A DNA stretch of 64,000 nucleotides from Bacteroidia bacterium (lineage in GTDB: Bacteria > Bacteroidota > Bacteroidia > B-17B0 > Aurantibacillaceae). Position numbers and translations under genes: made by a program. This document shows, piece after piece, positions 45,975 to 54,588 of this stretch. Position 1 is the stretch's first letter, and each line of letters begins with the position of its first letter. Under the pieces are notes generated by a model, which searched no databases, was not told the origin of the DNA, and saw only the letters and a program-made list of their open reading frames with translations. Location of the stretch: contig BPGX01000001.1 in the NCBI GenBank assembly GCA_026003255.1, positions 434,001-498,000 on the forward strand, in the 5' to 3' direction.

Positions 45975-46033
45975 AAGAAGGAGGGGTGAAAGTTTTTTGG
46001 GGTACTGTTTTTTTCTTTCACTCCTCTCTTCTT
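45975..46033 (+). other. Intercistronic stem-loop after nosZ
   Basis: AAGAAGGAGGGGTGAAAG (45975-45992) pairs imperfectly with CTTTCACTCCTCTCTTCTT (46015-46033). There is no T-run directly after. It may stabilise or process the nosZ message, or act as a weak terminator with partial read-through to the accessory genes. Confidence 0.55.
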
Positions 46034-46066
46034 AAAAATTCTTGAGAAAAAATAAAATTTAAATAT

Positions 46067-46639
46067 ATGAAAAAGATAGCAATAATTGTTACATCTTCCT
46101 TTCTCGGCTTATGGGGACTAAGTTGTAGTAATAACACAGAGGCAAATTCTTCTCAAACATCGTCTAACATATCCACTAATGAGTTATCTGAACATAAAGA
46201 TGGAAGTGGATCAGCTGCTATTCAGGATGATGAATCTAAACCCACCGTGCTTAAAATTGCAATGAGTTCAGACCAGCATAAGATATTGGTGGAAGCAGTT
46301 AAAGCGGCTGAGCTGGTTGATGTTCTTGCAGCAGTAGGTCCTTATACCGTATTTGCTCCTACGGATGAGGCATTTAAAAAATTACCTGCTGGTACAGTGG
46401 AAAATTTATTAAAACCTGAAAATAAATCAAAACTTCAAGACGTACTGCAATATCATGTTACAACGAGTGCATATACTAAAGATCAACTAAAAGATGGAAT
46501 GAAATTAGGAATGGCAAACGGAAAATCTGTGACTGTAACGAATAAAGATGGTGTTATAAAAATTAATAATGCTACTGTTATTGGATTTATTGAAGGAGCA
46601 AACGGGAATGTTTTTGTTATTGATGAAATTATTAATTAA
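46067..46639 (+). CDS. Fasciclin-domain lipoprotein of the nos cluster
   Basis: 190 residues. The signal ends GLWGLSC, a lipobox. After a Ser/Thr-rich linker, one fasciclin (FAS1) domain spans ~60-190, with the H1-like VDVLAAVGPYTVFAPTDEAF and the H2-like LQDVLQYHV motifs and the end FVIDEIIN. FAS1 domains are adhesion or ligand-binding modules; their task in nos clusters is not known, but the position between nosZ and the nosL-containing ORF makes a periplasmic accessory role likely. Confidence 0.9.
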   Translation: MKKIAIIVTSSFLGLWGLSCSNNTEANSSQTSSNISTNELSEHKDGSGSAAIQDDESKPTVLKIAMSSDQHKILVEAVKAAELVDVLAAVGPYTVFAPTDEAFKKLPAGTVENLLKPENKSKLQDVLQYHVTTSAYTKDQLKDGMKLGMANGKSVTVTNKDGVIKINNATVIGFIEGANGNVFVIDEIIN

Positions 46640-46650
46640 ATTTTTGAATT

Positions 46651-47742
46651 ATGAATCCGATTTCAAGATCACTGTTTTTTTTAGCAGTATTAATAATGTT
46701 GATTCCTTTGTACACTCCTATCTGGGAAGTGTCTTTGGAAGCTCCACAGTATCCAGATCCTATTGGAATGTACATATACATTGATGGTGTAAAAGGAATA
46801 GGTGAACATGACCTTGAGAATATTAACCTTTTAAATCACTATATTGGCATGAAGAAGATTGTGCCTGAAAGTATCCCCGAACTTAAATATATGAAGTATT
46901 TTGTATATCTATTTATTATTTCAGGATTATTAATTGCCTGGTTCAATAAAAAATTTCCTGTGTATTTCTGGACAATTGTTGTTATTGCTGCTTCATTCGT
47001 CGCACTTTATGATTTTTATTTATGGGAAAAAGATTATGGTACAAATTTAGACCCGCTTGCGCCAATAAAAGTTGAAAATATGACATATATCCCTCCGCTC
47101 ATCGGTAAAAAACAACTATTGAATATCACTGCATATTCTTATCCTGCAATAGGTGGAATATTTTTTATTTTAAGTATTCTTATGGCATTAAGTGCTGCTG
47201 TACTTAATTACTTCGGTGAAAAAAAAATGAATAATAATAAGGTATCTACAATATCTAAAGTAAATGGTAAAGCCAATAATGCAGCTAAAGAATTTCTTAA
47301 AGAACCTTTATTATATGGGTTATTATTTTTCATATTGTTATTTAATTCCTGCACCTCCGGACCTGAACCAATTAATTATAATAACGATGAGTGCTTTCTT
47401 TGTAAAATGTTGATATCGGATGAAAGATTTGGTGGAGAAATTATTACTAAAAAAGGGAAAATCTACAAGTTTGATTCTATTGAATGCATGATAGAGTATT
47501 ATACTTCTCAGGATCAAAAAGAATTTAAAGAATTATTAACAGTAGATTATTCAGTTCCCAAAAAACTAATAGATGCAAAAACGGCTTTTTATCTTCATAC
47601 GGATGAAGTTTCAAGCCCAATGGGAGCTAATATTTTATCTTTTGCAGTAAAAGATTCAATAGATACTTATTTTACTAAGTATAATGGTGAGAAAATGAAT
47701 TTTCAGGATGTAGTAACTAAGCTTTCTTCAGATTCTGAGTAG
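46651..47742 (+). CDS. nosL: Four-helix membrane protein joined in frame to NosL-type copper chaperone
   Basis: 363 residues as read. Residues 1-192 form a membrane protein with four helices and a periplasmic loop (MNPISRSLFFLAVLIMLIPLY ... FFILSILMALSAAVLNYF). Residues 193-363 form a complete NosL: start MNNNK, a lipobox-like LLFNSC, then CFLCKMLISD (copper-binding CxxCxM) and the EVSSPMGANILSF region. NosL delivers Cu(I) to NosZ. The join is at an A9 run (47219-47227). Removing one A would end the first protein at TGA overlapping the ATG at 47227 as ATGA, a normal coupled gene pair. I think these are two genes, but the window as given encodes a single ORF. Confidence 0.85.
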   Translation: MNPISRSLFFLAVLIMLIPLYTPIWEVSLEAPQYPDPIGMYIYIDGVKGIGEHDLENINLLNHYIGMKKIVPESIPELKYMKYFVYLFIISGLLIAWFNKKFPVYFWTIVVIAASFVALYDFYLWEKDYGTNLDPLAPIKVENMTYIPPLIGKKQLLNITAYSYPAIGGIFFILSILMALSAAVLNYFGEKKMNNNKVSTISKVNGKANNAAKEFLKEPLLYGLLFFILLFNSCTSGPEPINYNNDECFLCKMLISDERFGGEIITKKGKIYKFDSIECMIEYYTSQDQKEFKELLTVDYSVPKKLIDAKTAFYLHTDEVSSPMGANILSFAVKDSIDTYFTKYNGEKMNFQDVVTKLSSDSE

Positions 47743-47766
47743 TTTTTTGTTTTCTTTGCGCTTGAA

Positions 47767-49008
47767 ATGAATAAGTTTAATTGTTATTGTATTTTAATTA
47801 TTGGTTTTATTTTGTTCTTAGCATTCCGTGCTGAGACCTCAATAGTAAAAATCAGTGGTCATAATATACTCCAAACTATACAAAAATCTAAGCCATTTGA
47901 TACTATTATAGTATTAAAAGGGACTTATTATGTTCATGATATTGAAGTTTCTAAGCCATTAGTACTATTAGCAGAAAAAGGAGTAGTGATTGATGTGAAT
48001 TTAAAAGGGAATGGTTTTGTTGTTTTATCAAGTAATGTTATAATTAGTGGATTTTGTATAAAAAATATTCCTGTTAGTTATTTGAAAGAAAATGCTGCTA
48101 TTTATTTAAAAGGTGTGAAAAATTGTATTATTTCCGATAATGTTATTTTAAATGCCTTTTTTGGAATCTATCTTTCAAAGTCAGAAAGCTGTGTAATAAA
48201 GAAAAATAGAATTATAGGACAATCAAAAAAAGAAAGTAATTCGGGTAATGCTATACATTTGTGGCAATGCAATAAATGTATTATTCGAGATAATTTTATT
48301 CAGCAGCATCGGGATGGTATTTATCTTGAGTTTGTCAAAAATTCTTTTATAAAAAATAACACAAGCCAGAAAAATATTCGTTACGGGATGCATTTTATGT
48401 TTTCTGATGAATGTACATACATTCATAATTCTTTTACAGAAAACACTGCTGGAGTAGCAGTAATGTATTCGAAAAAAATCAAAATGTTTGGTAACTATTT
48501 TGGACAAAATTGGAGTTATGTTTCAAATGGTATTTTATTAAAAGATATTAAAGATAGTGAGATTGCTTACAATGTATTCAAAAACAACTCAATAGCAGTG
48601 TATATGGAAGGATGTTTAAATAATGTAATTAAATATAATTCTATTGTAAAAAACGGATGGGGACTTAAAATATACGGAAATTGTGATAATAATTTAATTT
48701 CATATAATAATTTTGTAGACAATTTTTTTGAAGTAGTTTCTAATACTTCTATAAATAACAACACTTTTCAAAAGAACTTCTGGAGTAATTATTCAGGATA
48801 CGACCTGGATAAGAATAATATCGGAGATATTCCTCATCGACCAGTAAGTTTGACGACTTATATATTGGAAATTTCACCTCATACAGTTGTTTTATTTCAA
48901 AGTGTATTTTTAGACCTCTTGAATCTTATTGAACGTGTTAATCCAGAATTTACGCCATCTTTTTTGGTAGATGAAATGCCTCTTATGAATCCCATAAAAA
49001 TTAATTAA
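47767..49008 (+). CDS. nosD: NosD: periplasmic beta-helix maturation protein
   Basis: 413 residues. A signal peptide (ILIIGFILFLAFRAE) is followed by right-handed beta-helix repeats of the NosD/CASH type, seen as serial I-x-N-N/G turns (CIISDNVILNAFFGIYL; SCVIKKNRIIG; CIIRDNFIQQHRDGIYLE; NVIKYNSIVKNGWGLKIYG). The conserved end DLDKNNIGDIPHRPVS is typical of NosD. It works with the NosFY transporter in forming the CuZ site. The stop is directly followed by the nosF start codon. Confidence 0.94.
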   Translation: MNKFNCYCILIIGFILFLAFRAETSIVKISGHNILQTIQKSKPFDTIIVLKGTYYVHDIEVSKPLVLLAEKGVVIDVNLKGNGFVVLSSNVIISGFCIKNIPVSYLKENAAIYLKGVKNCIISDNVILNAFFGIYLSKSESCVIKKNRIIGQSKKESNSGNAIHLWQCNKCIIRDNFIQQHRDGIYLEFVKNSFIKNNTSQKNIRYGMHFMFSDECTYIHNSFTENTAGVAVMYSKKIKMFGNYFGQNWSYVSNGILLKDIKDSEIAYNVFKNNSIAVYMEGCLNNVIKYNSIVKNGWGLKIYGNCDNNLISYNNFVDNFFEVVSNTSINNNTFQKNFWSNYSGYDLDKNNIGDIPHRPVSLTTYILEISPHTVVLFQSVFLDLLNLIERVNPEFTPSFLVDEMPLMNPIKIN

Positions 49009-49725
49009 ATGATTCAAATTAAGAACCTTCATAAATCTTTTAGTAGTTTAAAAGTACTTAATGATATTAATGTAGAAATTTTAAAGGAAAATAATGTAGC
49101 CATTTTGGGACCAAATGGGTCAGGTAAAACCACTTTGATGAAATCTATATTAGGGCTTGTAATTCCTGACTCGGGGACTATTTTGATTAATGGCAACTCC
49201 GTTTTTCAAAACTATAAAATTAAAAAACAAATTTCATATTTACCGCAAAGTATTCAATTCCCTGAAAATATTACAGTTCAAGAGTTAATAAAAATGATGG
49301 AGGATATTAGAAGCGAAAAAGCAAATTATGAATATTGGATAACTCAATTTGATATACAAAATACACTTTCAAAAAAAATTAAAAACCTATCTGGAGGTAC
49401 CAAGCAAAAGGTTAATATTATGATAGCATTGATGTTTGAAAATACTGAATACATAATACTTGATGAACCATCTGTTGGTCTTGATCCAATTTCAAGAATT
49501 AAATTAAAGGATTGGTTAAAACAAAAAAGGAATCAAAATAAAACGATATTACTTTGTACGCACATTTTAAGTGACATAGAGGATGTTTGTGATTACTTGT
49601 TGTTTTTACTTGATGGAAAGGTATATTATTATGGAACAATAAATGAACTACTTAACAAACACAATGAATCTAAACTTGAAAACGCTATTGCGAAAATACT
49701 AACGCTTAAAAATCATAAACTGTGA
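49009..49725 (+). CDS. nosF: NosF: ABC transporter ATP-binding protein
   Basis: 238 residues. Walker A is GPNGSGKTT (about 35-43), the Q-loop YLPQSIQFPENITV, the signature LSGGTKQKV, Walker B YIILDEPSVGLDP and the switch His in LCTHILS. It would power NosY/NosD-dependent assembly of the NosZ copper-sulfur cluster. The end overlaps nosY by 4 bp; nosD ends directly before it, so the three are translated together. Confidence 0.95.
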   Translation: MIQIKNLHKSFSSLKVLNDINVEILKENNVAILGPNGSGKTTLMKSILGLVIPDSGTILINGNSVFQNYKIKKQISYLPQSIQFPENITVQELIKMMEDIRSEKANYEYWITQFDIQNTLSKKIKNLSGGTKQKVNIMIALMFENTEYIILDEPSVGLDPISRIKLKDWLKQKRNQNKTILLCTHILSDIEDVCDYLLFLLDGKVYYYGTINELLNKHNESKLENAIAKILTLKNHKL

Positions 49726-50504
49726 ATAAGATTATAAAATATACGTTTTTTGATATGATAAGAAGTAAATGGTTTTTAATCATATTACTTTTCTTTTTGA
49801 TTAATGCGTGGGGAATGCTTTATTTTTCAACTTCGCTATCCAAAGCTATTTTAAGTATTATGCATATAAACATATTTGTGATTCCAATTTTAAGCGCTTT
49901 GTTATCATCAATATATTTTTATAATTCACGCAATTTTATTGAACTTCTAATCTCACAACCCATTAAAAGAAGTTCTATATTCCTTGGACAATATCTTGGA
50001 ATATCGCTTTCTATTTCATTATCCGTATTATTAGGTCTCATTATCCCTTTTATGATTTATGGAATTTACAATGGAAATGAAATATGGAACTTTGTTAATG
50101 TGGTTATCAATGCTATCATACTAACGTTTATTTTTTCATCAATTTCCTATAATATATCCTTACTTATTAATGACCGCATAAAGGGCTTTGGAATGGTAAT
50201 TCTGACTTTGCTAATATTTACAGTAGTTTATGATGCAGTAGTATTAATACTCTTGCTCGTTTTTAAAGATTATCCACTTGAAAAACTTTCTATTATTTTA
50301 ACTCTCTTGAATCCAATTGATTTATCCAGGGTAAATACTTTGTTAAAATTAGATGTTTCTGTATTAATGGGATATACAGGCGCTGTTTTTAAAAAGCATT
50401 TTAATACATTCGAGGGGCAAATTGTCTCGTACGCTTCAATGTTGTGCTGGATAATTCTAAATGCATTTACATTATTATCGGTTGTAAAAAAGAAAGATTT
50501 CTAG
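49722..50504 (+). CDS. nosY: NosY: ABC transporter permease
   Basis: 260 residues with six transmembrane helices in an ABC-2-type permease pattern. The N-terminus KIIKYTFFDMIRSKWFLIILLF begins with a short amphipathic segment. The middle has ELLISQPIKRSSIFLGQYLGISLS, a typical coupling region, and the end has an extended loop before the last helix (ILNAFTLLSVVKKKDF). It closes the nos cluster and overlaps nosF by 4 bp with an alternative GTG start at 49722. Confidence 0.92.
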   Translation: MNKIIKYTFFDMIRSKWFLIILLFFLINAWGMLYFSTSLSKAILSIMHINIFVIPILSALLSSIYFYNSRNFIELLISQPIKRSSIFLGQYLGISLSISLSVLLGLIIPFMIYGIYNGNEIWNFVNVVINAIILTFIFSSISYNISLLINDRIKGFGMVILTLLIFTVVYDAVVLILLLVFKDYPLEKLSIILTLLNPIDLSRVNTLLKLDVSVLMGYTGAVFKKHFNTFEGQIVSYASMLCWIILNAFTLLSVVKKKDF

Positions 50505-50519
50505 CAAACCAACCAAAAT

Positions 50520-50550
50520 AAAAAACCCCTCAATTATGAGAGGTTTTTCA
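50520..50550. terminator. Bidirectional terminator between nosY and tRNA-Gln
   Basis: AACCCCTCA and TGAGAGGTT (about 50524-50547) pair with one mismatch around a 4-nt loop. T5 follows on the plus strand and T6 on the minus strand, so it can end nosY and tRNA-Gln transcripts. Confidence 0.8.
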
Positions 50551-50551
50551 G

Positions 50552-50623
50552 TTGTCCGACCAGGACTCGAACCTGGAGTCTTCTGAACCAAAATCAGACG
50601 TGTTGCCATTACACCATCGGACA
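50552..50623 (-). tRNA. tRNA-Gln (anticodon TTG)
   Basis: Read on the minus strand, a full cloverleaf is seen: acceptor TGTCCGA/TCGGACA, D arm GTG/CAC, anticodon stem TCTGA/TCAGA with loop TTTTGGT (anticodon TTG, plus-strand CAA at 50589-50591), T arm CCAGG/CCTGG with TTCGAGT loop. The discriminator base is A at 50552. CCA is not encoded, unlike the tRNA-Ser at 59002. Confidence 0.96.
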
Positions 50624-50765
50624 GTCGGACAACTCTTTGTGCCGCAAATATACAATTGTTTAAATCTAATTTTCCAAATACTTCCTTAAAATTTTAAATT
50701 ATCAGATAATTGAGTGATTATTTTAATATGTTTGAGGTAGGAAAAAAATGCTTAATAAAAATCCT

Positions 50766-50773
50766 TATTTTTG
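50766..50773 (+). promoter_or_regulatory. Bacteroidota-type -7 promoter box
   Basis: TATTTTTG is an exact TAnnTTTG match, 12 bp upstream of the ATG at 50786. It shows that the in-frame ATG at 50771, which overlaps it, cannot be the start. Confidence 0.6.
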
Positions 50774-50785
50774 CCTTTTCTGATT

Positions 50786-53700
50786 ATGAAATTGAAATTT
50801 AAATTTAAAATAGTTCTATTCTGGTTATTAGTTGTATTCTTCAATTCAAGTATTGCACAAGATGATTATATTCTGGTTGTTAAATTTCAGGTGCAAAATA
50901 GGGAAGATGCAGGAGTAGCAGGCGCTCAGGTACAAGTGTTGCAAAATGGAAGAAATTTCACAACCGCCACTTCCGATGCTTCTGGTAATATCCAGTTGCG
51001 CCTTCCATTAAACAACGATTATACAATCATTATCACCAAACCTGGAAATATTACCAAGCGATTTAATGTTTCTACCCGTGGTGCAACAATTGAAGAAGGT
51101 AAAAAGAACGTCTATCAGTTTGAAGTAGAAGCCATCCGAATCTACGAACCTTTTGAAGGAGTCGATTATTCTGTCCTGAATCAGCCGTTGTTCACTGTTA
51201 CTTTTAATTCTAAAAAAAATAAATTCGATGTGGACCAGGCAAGCATAGACGCCATTCAACAACAATTAGCACAACTTTTCAAAGCAGAATCAGAAGCTGA
51301 GAAAAAGAAAAAGGAAGCAGAAAAAAAATACCAGGATGCTATAAAAAAAGCCGATGCTGCATTCCAGAAAAATCAATACGAACCAGCATTGGCAGCATAT
51401 AAGGAAGCTTTATCTTTAAAACCAAATGAACAATATCCTAAAAATCAAATTACTCTTGTCGAAAAAGCGATTGCTGAACAAAAAGCAAAAGCAGAGGCAG
51501 AAGCCAAAGCAAAAGCAGAGTTAGAAGCGAAGTATCAGGCGGCGATAAAGAAGGGTGATGAAGCATTTGGTAAGAAAGATTGGAACGCGGCAAAGTCGGC
51601 GTACAATGAAGCATTGGGCTACAAGCCGAATGAGAAGTATCCAAAAGACAAGTTAGCAGAGATAGAGAAATTAATAGCGGAAGAGTTGGCGAACAAGAAG
51701 AAACAGGAGGAATTAGAGGCGAAATATCAGGCAGCGATAAAGAAGGGTGATGAAGCATTTGGCAAGAAAGATTGGAATACGGCGAAGTCGGCGTACAATG
51801 AAGCATTGGGCTACAAGCCGAATGAAAAATATCCGAAAGACAAATTAGCGGAGATTGAGAAGATGATTGCGGAGGAATTGGCAAACAAGAAGAAGCAAGA
51901 GGAATTAGAAGCAAAGTATAGTGCGGCAATCAAGAAAGGTGATGAGGCGTTTGGTAAGAAAGATTGGAACGCGGCGAAGTCGGCGTACAATGAAGCATTG
52001 GGCTACAAGCCGAATGAGAAGTATCCGAAGGACAAATTAGCGGAGATTGAGAAGATGATTGCGGAGGAATTGGCAAACAAGAAGAAGCAGGAGGAATTAG
52101 AGGCAAAGTATAGTGCAGCAATCAAGAAAGGTGATGAAGCATTTGGTAAGAAAGATTGGAACACGGCGAAGTCGGCGTACAATGAAGCGTTGGGTTACAA
52201 GCCGAATGAGAAATATCCGAAGGATAAGTTAGCGGAGATTGAGAAGTTGATAGCGGAGGAGTTGGCAAACAAGAAGAAGCAGGAGGAATTAGAGGCAAAG
52301 TATAGTGCGGCAATCAAGAAAGGTGATGAAGCATTTGGTAAGAAAGATTGGAACACGGCGAAGTCGGCGTACAATGAAGCGTTGGGTTACAAGCCGAATG
52401 AGAAATATCCGAAGGACAAATTAGCGGAGATTGAGAAGATGATTGCGGAAGAGTTGGCAAACAAGAAGAAGCAAGAGGAATTAGAAGCAAAGTATAGTGC
52501 AGCAATCAAGAAAGGTGATGAAGCATTTGGTAAGAAAGATTGGAACACGGCGAAGTCGGCGTACAATGAAGCGTTGGGTTACAAGCCGAATGAGAAATAT
52601 CCGAAGGACAAATTAGCGGAGATTGAGAAGATGATTGCGGAAGAGTTGGCAAACAAGAAGAAGCAAGAGGAATTAGAAGCAAAGTATAGTGCAGCAATCA
52701 AGAAAGGTGATGAGGCGTTTGGTAAGAAAGATTGGAACGCGGCGAAGTCAGCGTACAATGAAGCATTGGGCTACAAGCCGAATGAGAAGTATCCAAAAGA
52801 CAAGTTAGCAGAGATAGAGAAATTAATAGCGGAAGAGTTGGCGAACAAGAAGAAACAGGAAGAGGAGATGAAGAAGCAACAGGAGTTAGAAGCGAAGTAT
52901 CAGGCGGCGATAAAGAAAGGTGATGAAGCGTTTGGTAAGAAAGATTGGAACACGGCGAAGTCGGCGTATAATGAAGCATTGGGCTACAAGCCGAATGAGA
53001 AATATCCGAAGGACAAATTAGCGGAGATTGAGAAGATGATTGCGGAGGAATTGGCAAACAAGAAGAAGCAAGAGGAATTAGAGGCAAAGTATAGTGCAGC
53101 AATCAAGAAAGGCGATGAAGCATTTGGTAAGAAAGATTGGAACACGGCGAAGTCGGCGTATAATGAAGCATTGGGCTATAAACCGAATGAGAAATATCCG
53201 AAGGACAAATTAGCGGAGATTGAGAAGATGATTGCGGAGGAATTGGCGAACAAGAAGAAACAGGAAGAGGAGATGAAGAAGCAACAGGAGTTAGAAGCGA
53301 AGTATCAGGCGGCAATAAAGAAAGGCGATGAAGCATTTGGTAAGAAAGATTGGAACACGGCGAAGTCGGCGTATAATGAAGCATTGGGCTACAAGCCGAA
53401 TGAGAAGTATCCAAAAGATAAGTTAGCAGAGATAGAGAAATTAATAGCAGAAGAGTTAGCGAACAAGAAGAAGCAAGAGGAATTAGAGGCAAAGTATAGT
53501 GCAGCAATCAAGAAAGGCGATGAAGCATTTGGTAAGAAAGATTGGAACACGGCGAAGTCGGCGTATAATGAAGCATTGGGCTATAAACCGAATGAGAAAT
53601 ATCCGAAGGACAAATTAGCGGAGATTGAGAAGATGATTGCGGAGGAATTGGCGAACAAGAAGAAACAGGAAGAGGAGATGAAGAAGCAACAGGAGTTAGA

Positions 53701-54571
53701 AGCGAAGTATCAGGCGGCAATAAAGAAAGGCGATGAAGCATTTGGTAAGAAAGATTGGAACACGGCGAAGTCGGCGTATAATGAAGCATTGGGCTACAAG
53801 CCGAATGAGAAGTATCCAAAAGATAAGTTAGCAGAGATAGAGAAATTAATAGCAGAAGAGTTAGCGAACAAGAAGAAGCAGGAAGAGGAGATGAAGAAGC
53901 AACAGGAGTTAGAAGCGAAGTATCAGGCGGCGATAAAGAAAGGTGATGAAGCGTTTGGTAAGAAAGATTGGAACGCGGCGAAGTCGGCGTACAATGAAGC
54001 ATTGGGCTATAAGCCGAATGAGAAGTATCCGAGGGACAAATTAGCGGAGATTGAGAAGTTGATAGCAGAGTCAAAAGGTATAAGCATTAAGAATAAAGAA
54101 TCTGAAAATAAAGATATTAATACCAACAAAGAAAAGAATGTCAAACCTATTTTATCATCCAATGAAGATAGATATAAATCTGTTATTAAATTAGCTGATG
54201 ATTATTTTAATAAGAAGCAGTATAATGATTCAAAGATAAAATACGAAGAAGCTTTGGTTTACAAACCATCAGACCCTTACGCAAAGCAAAAGTTATTGGA
54301 GATTGAGAAGATACTGAATTCGGATAGTCCAACACAAAAGAAAGCATTGTCTGACAGAGTAAAAGAATTAATTGCAAAATATCCGCCGGGCGTTACGGAA
54401 AAAATTTTAGTTGAAAGAGACGTTACTATTTATCAAAGAATAGTGGTGAAAGGTGATACAGCTGCTTATGTATATGAGAAGAAAGTATTTAGTTTTGGTT
54501 TAACAAGATATTTTCGGGATGGAGAGCCGTGTACGGAAGCAGAATTTGAAAATGAAACAAAATTAAAATAG
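50786..54571 (+). CDS. Giant secreted TPR-like repeat protein (13 near-identical 64-residue repeats)
   Basis: 1261 residues. A signal peptide (IVLFWLLVVFFNSSIAQ) is followed by a carboxypeptidase-regulatory/PEGA-like domain (~25-120: VQNREDAGVAGAQVQVLQNGR, DASGNIQLRLP). From residue 245 come 13 near-identical TPR-like units around GDEAFGKKDWNTAKSAYNEA and LGYKPNEKYPKDKLAEIEK, with KKKQEE linkers that in four cases carry the 7-residue insert EEMKKQQ. Degenerate units flank the array on both sides (ADAAFQKNQYEPALAAYKEA; ADDYFNKKQYNDSKIKYEEA). The C-terminal ~70 residues (YPPGVTEKILVERDVTIYQR) look like a conserved ending. It is highly charged and probably an extended scaffold. recO follows after 17 bp. 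Confidence 0.85.
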   Translation: MKLKFKFKIVLFWLLVVFFNSSIAQDDYILVVKFQVQNREDAGVAGAQVQVLQNGRNFTTATSDASGNIQLRLPLNNDYTIIITKPGNITKRFNVSTRGATIEEGKKNVYQFEVEAIRIYEPFEGVDYSVLNQPLFTVTFNSKKNKFDVDQASIDAIQQQLAQLFKAESEAEKKKKEAEKKYQDAIKKADAAFQKNQYEPALAAYKEALSLKPNEQYPKNQITLVEKAIAEQKAKAEAEAKAKAELEAKYQAAIKKGDEAFGKKDWNAAKSAYNEALGYKPNEKYPKDKLAEIEKLIAEELANKKKQEELEAKYQAAIKKGDEAFGKKDWNTAKSAYNEALGYKPNEKYPKDKLAEIEKMIAEELANKKKQEELEAKYSAAIKKGDEAFGKKDWNAAKSAYNEALGYKPNEKYPKDKLAEIEKMIAEELANKKKQEELEAKYSAAIKKGDEAFGKKDWNTAKSAYNEALGYKPNEKYPKDKLAEIEKLIAEELANKKKQEELEAKYSAAIKKGDEAFGKKDWNTAKSAYNEALGYKPNEKYPKDKLAEIEKMIAEELANKKKQEELEAKYSAAIKKGDEAFGKKDWNTAKSAYNEALGYKPNEKYPKDKLAEIEKMIAEELANKKKQEELEAKYSAAIKKGDEAFGKKDWNAAKSAYNEALGYKPNEKYPKDKLAEIEKLIAEELANKKKQEEEMKKQQELEAKYQAAIKKGDEAFGKKDWNTAKSAYNEALGYKPNEKYPKDKLAEIEKMIAEELANKKKQEELEAKYSAAIKKGDEAFGKKDWNTAKSAYNEALGYKPNEKYPKDKLAEIEKMIAEELANKKKQEEEMKKQQELEAKYQAAIKKGDEAFGKKDWNTAKSAYNEALGYKPNEKYPKDKLAEIEKLIAEELANKKKQEELEAKYSAAIKKGDEAFGKKDWNTAKSAYNEALGYKPNEKYPKDKLAEIEKMIAEELANKKKQEEEMKKQQELEAKYQAAIKKGDEAFGKKDWNTAKSAYNEALGYKPNEKYPKDKLAEIEKLIAEELANKKKQEEEMKKQQELEAKYQAAIKKGDEAFGKKDWNAAKSAYNEALGYKPNEKYPRDKLAEIEKLIAESKGISIKNKESENKDINTNKEKNVKPILSSNEDRYKSVIKLADDYFNKKQYNDSKIKYEEALVYKPSDPYAKQKLLEIEKILNSDSPTQKKALSDRVKELIAKYPPGVTEKILVERDVTIYQRIVVKGDTAAYVYEKKVFSFGLTRYFRDGEPCTEAEFENETKLK
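51518..54069 (+). repeat. Tandem 192/213-bp repeat array inside the TPR-like protein
   Basis: 13 units: nine junctions have a 192-bp period and four carry a 21-bp insertion. Identity is very high at DNA level. Units at 52314-52505 and 52506-52697 appear identical. A 419-bp stretch (53057-53475) recurs identically 405 bp later (53462-53880). The base composition is more GC-rich than the flanks (many GCG and TCG codons). Long minus-strand ORFs within the array are by-products of the repeats. Confidence 0.95.
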
Positions 54572-54588
54572 GTATATATTCTTTTCAA

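Noticed and set aside
49009..50504. NosF/NosY as a generic ABC exporter unrelated to nos
   Set aside because: They overlap each other and directly follow nosD, in the standard nosDFY order.
50617..50634. Second partial tRNA copy next to tRNA-Gln because TCGGACA recurs
   Set aside because: Only the 7-bp acceptor word and a few bases are repeated (TCGGACAGTCGGACAAC). No other tRNA arm is present.
51518..54069. Possible CRISPR array because of regular tandem repeats
   Set aside because: The repeat is 192/213 bp without unique spacers and is in frame within one protein. No cas genes are in the window.
51450..54074. Series of long minus-strand ORFs opposite the repeat protein
   Set aside because: They are phased with the 192/213-bp repeat, are rich in Ser, Pro and Leu, have no start signals or family likeness, and exist only because the repeat lacks stops in that frame.
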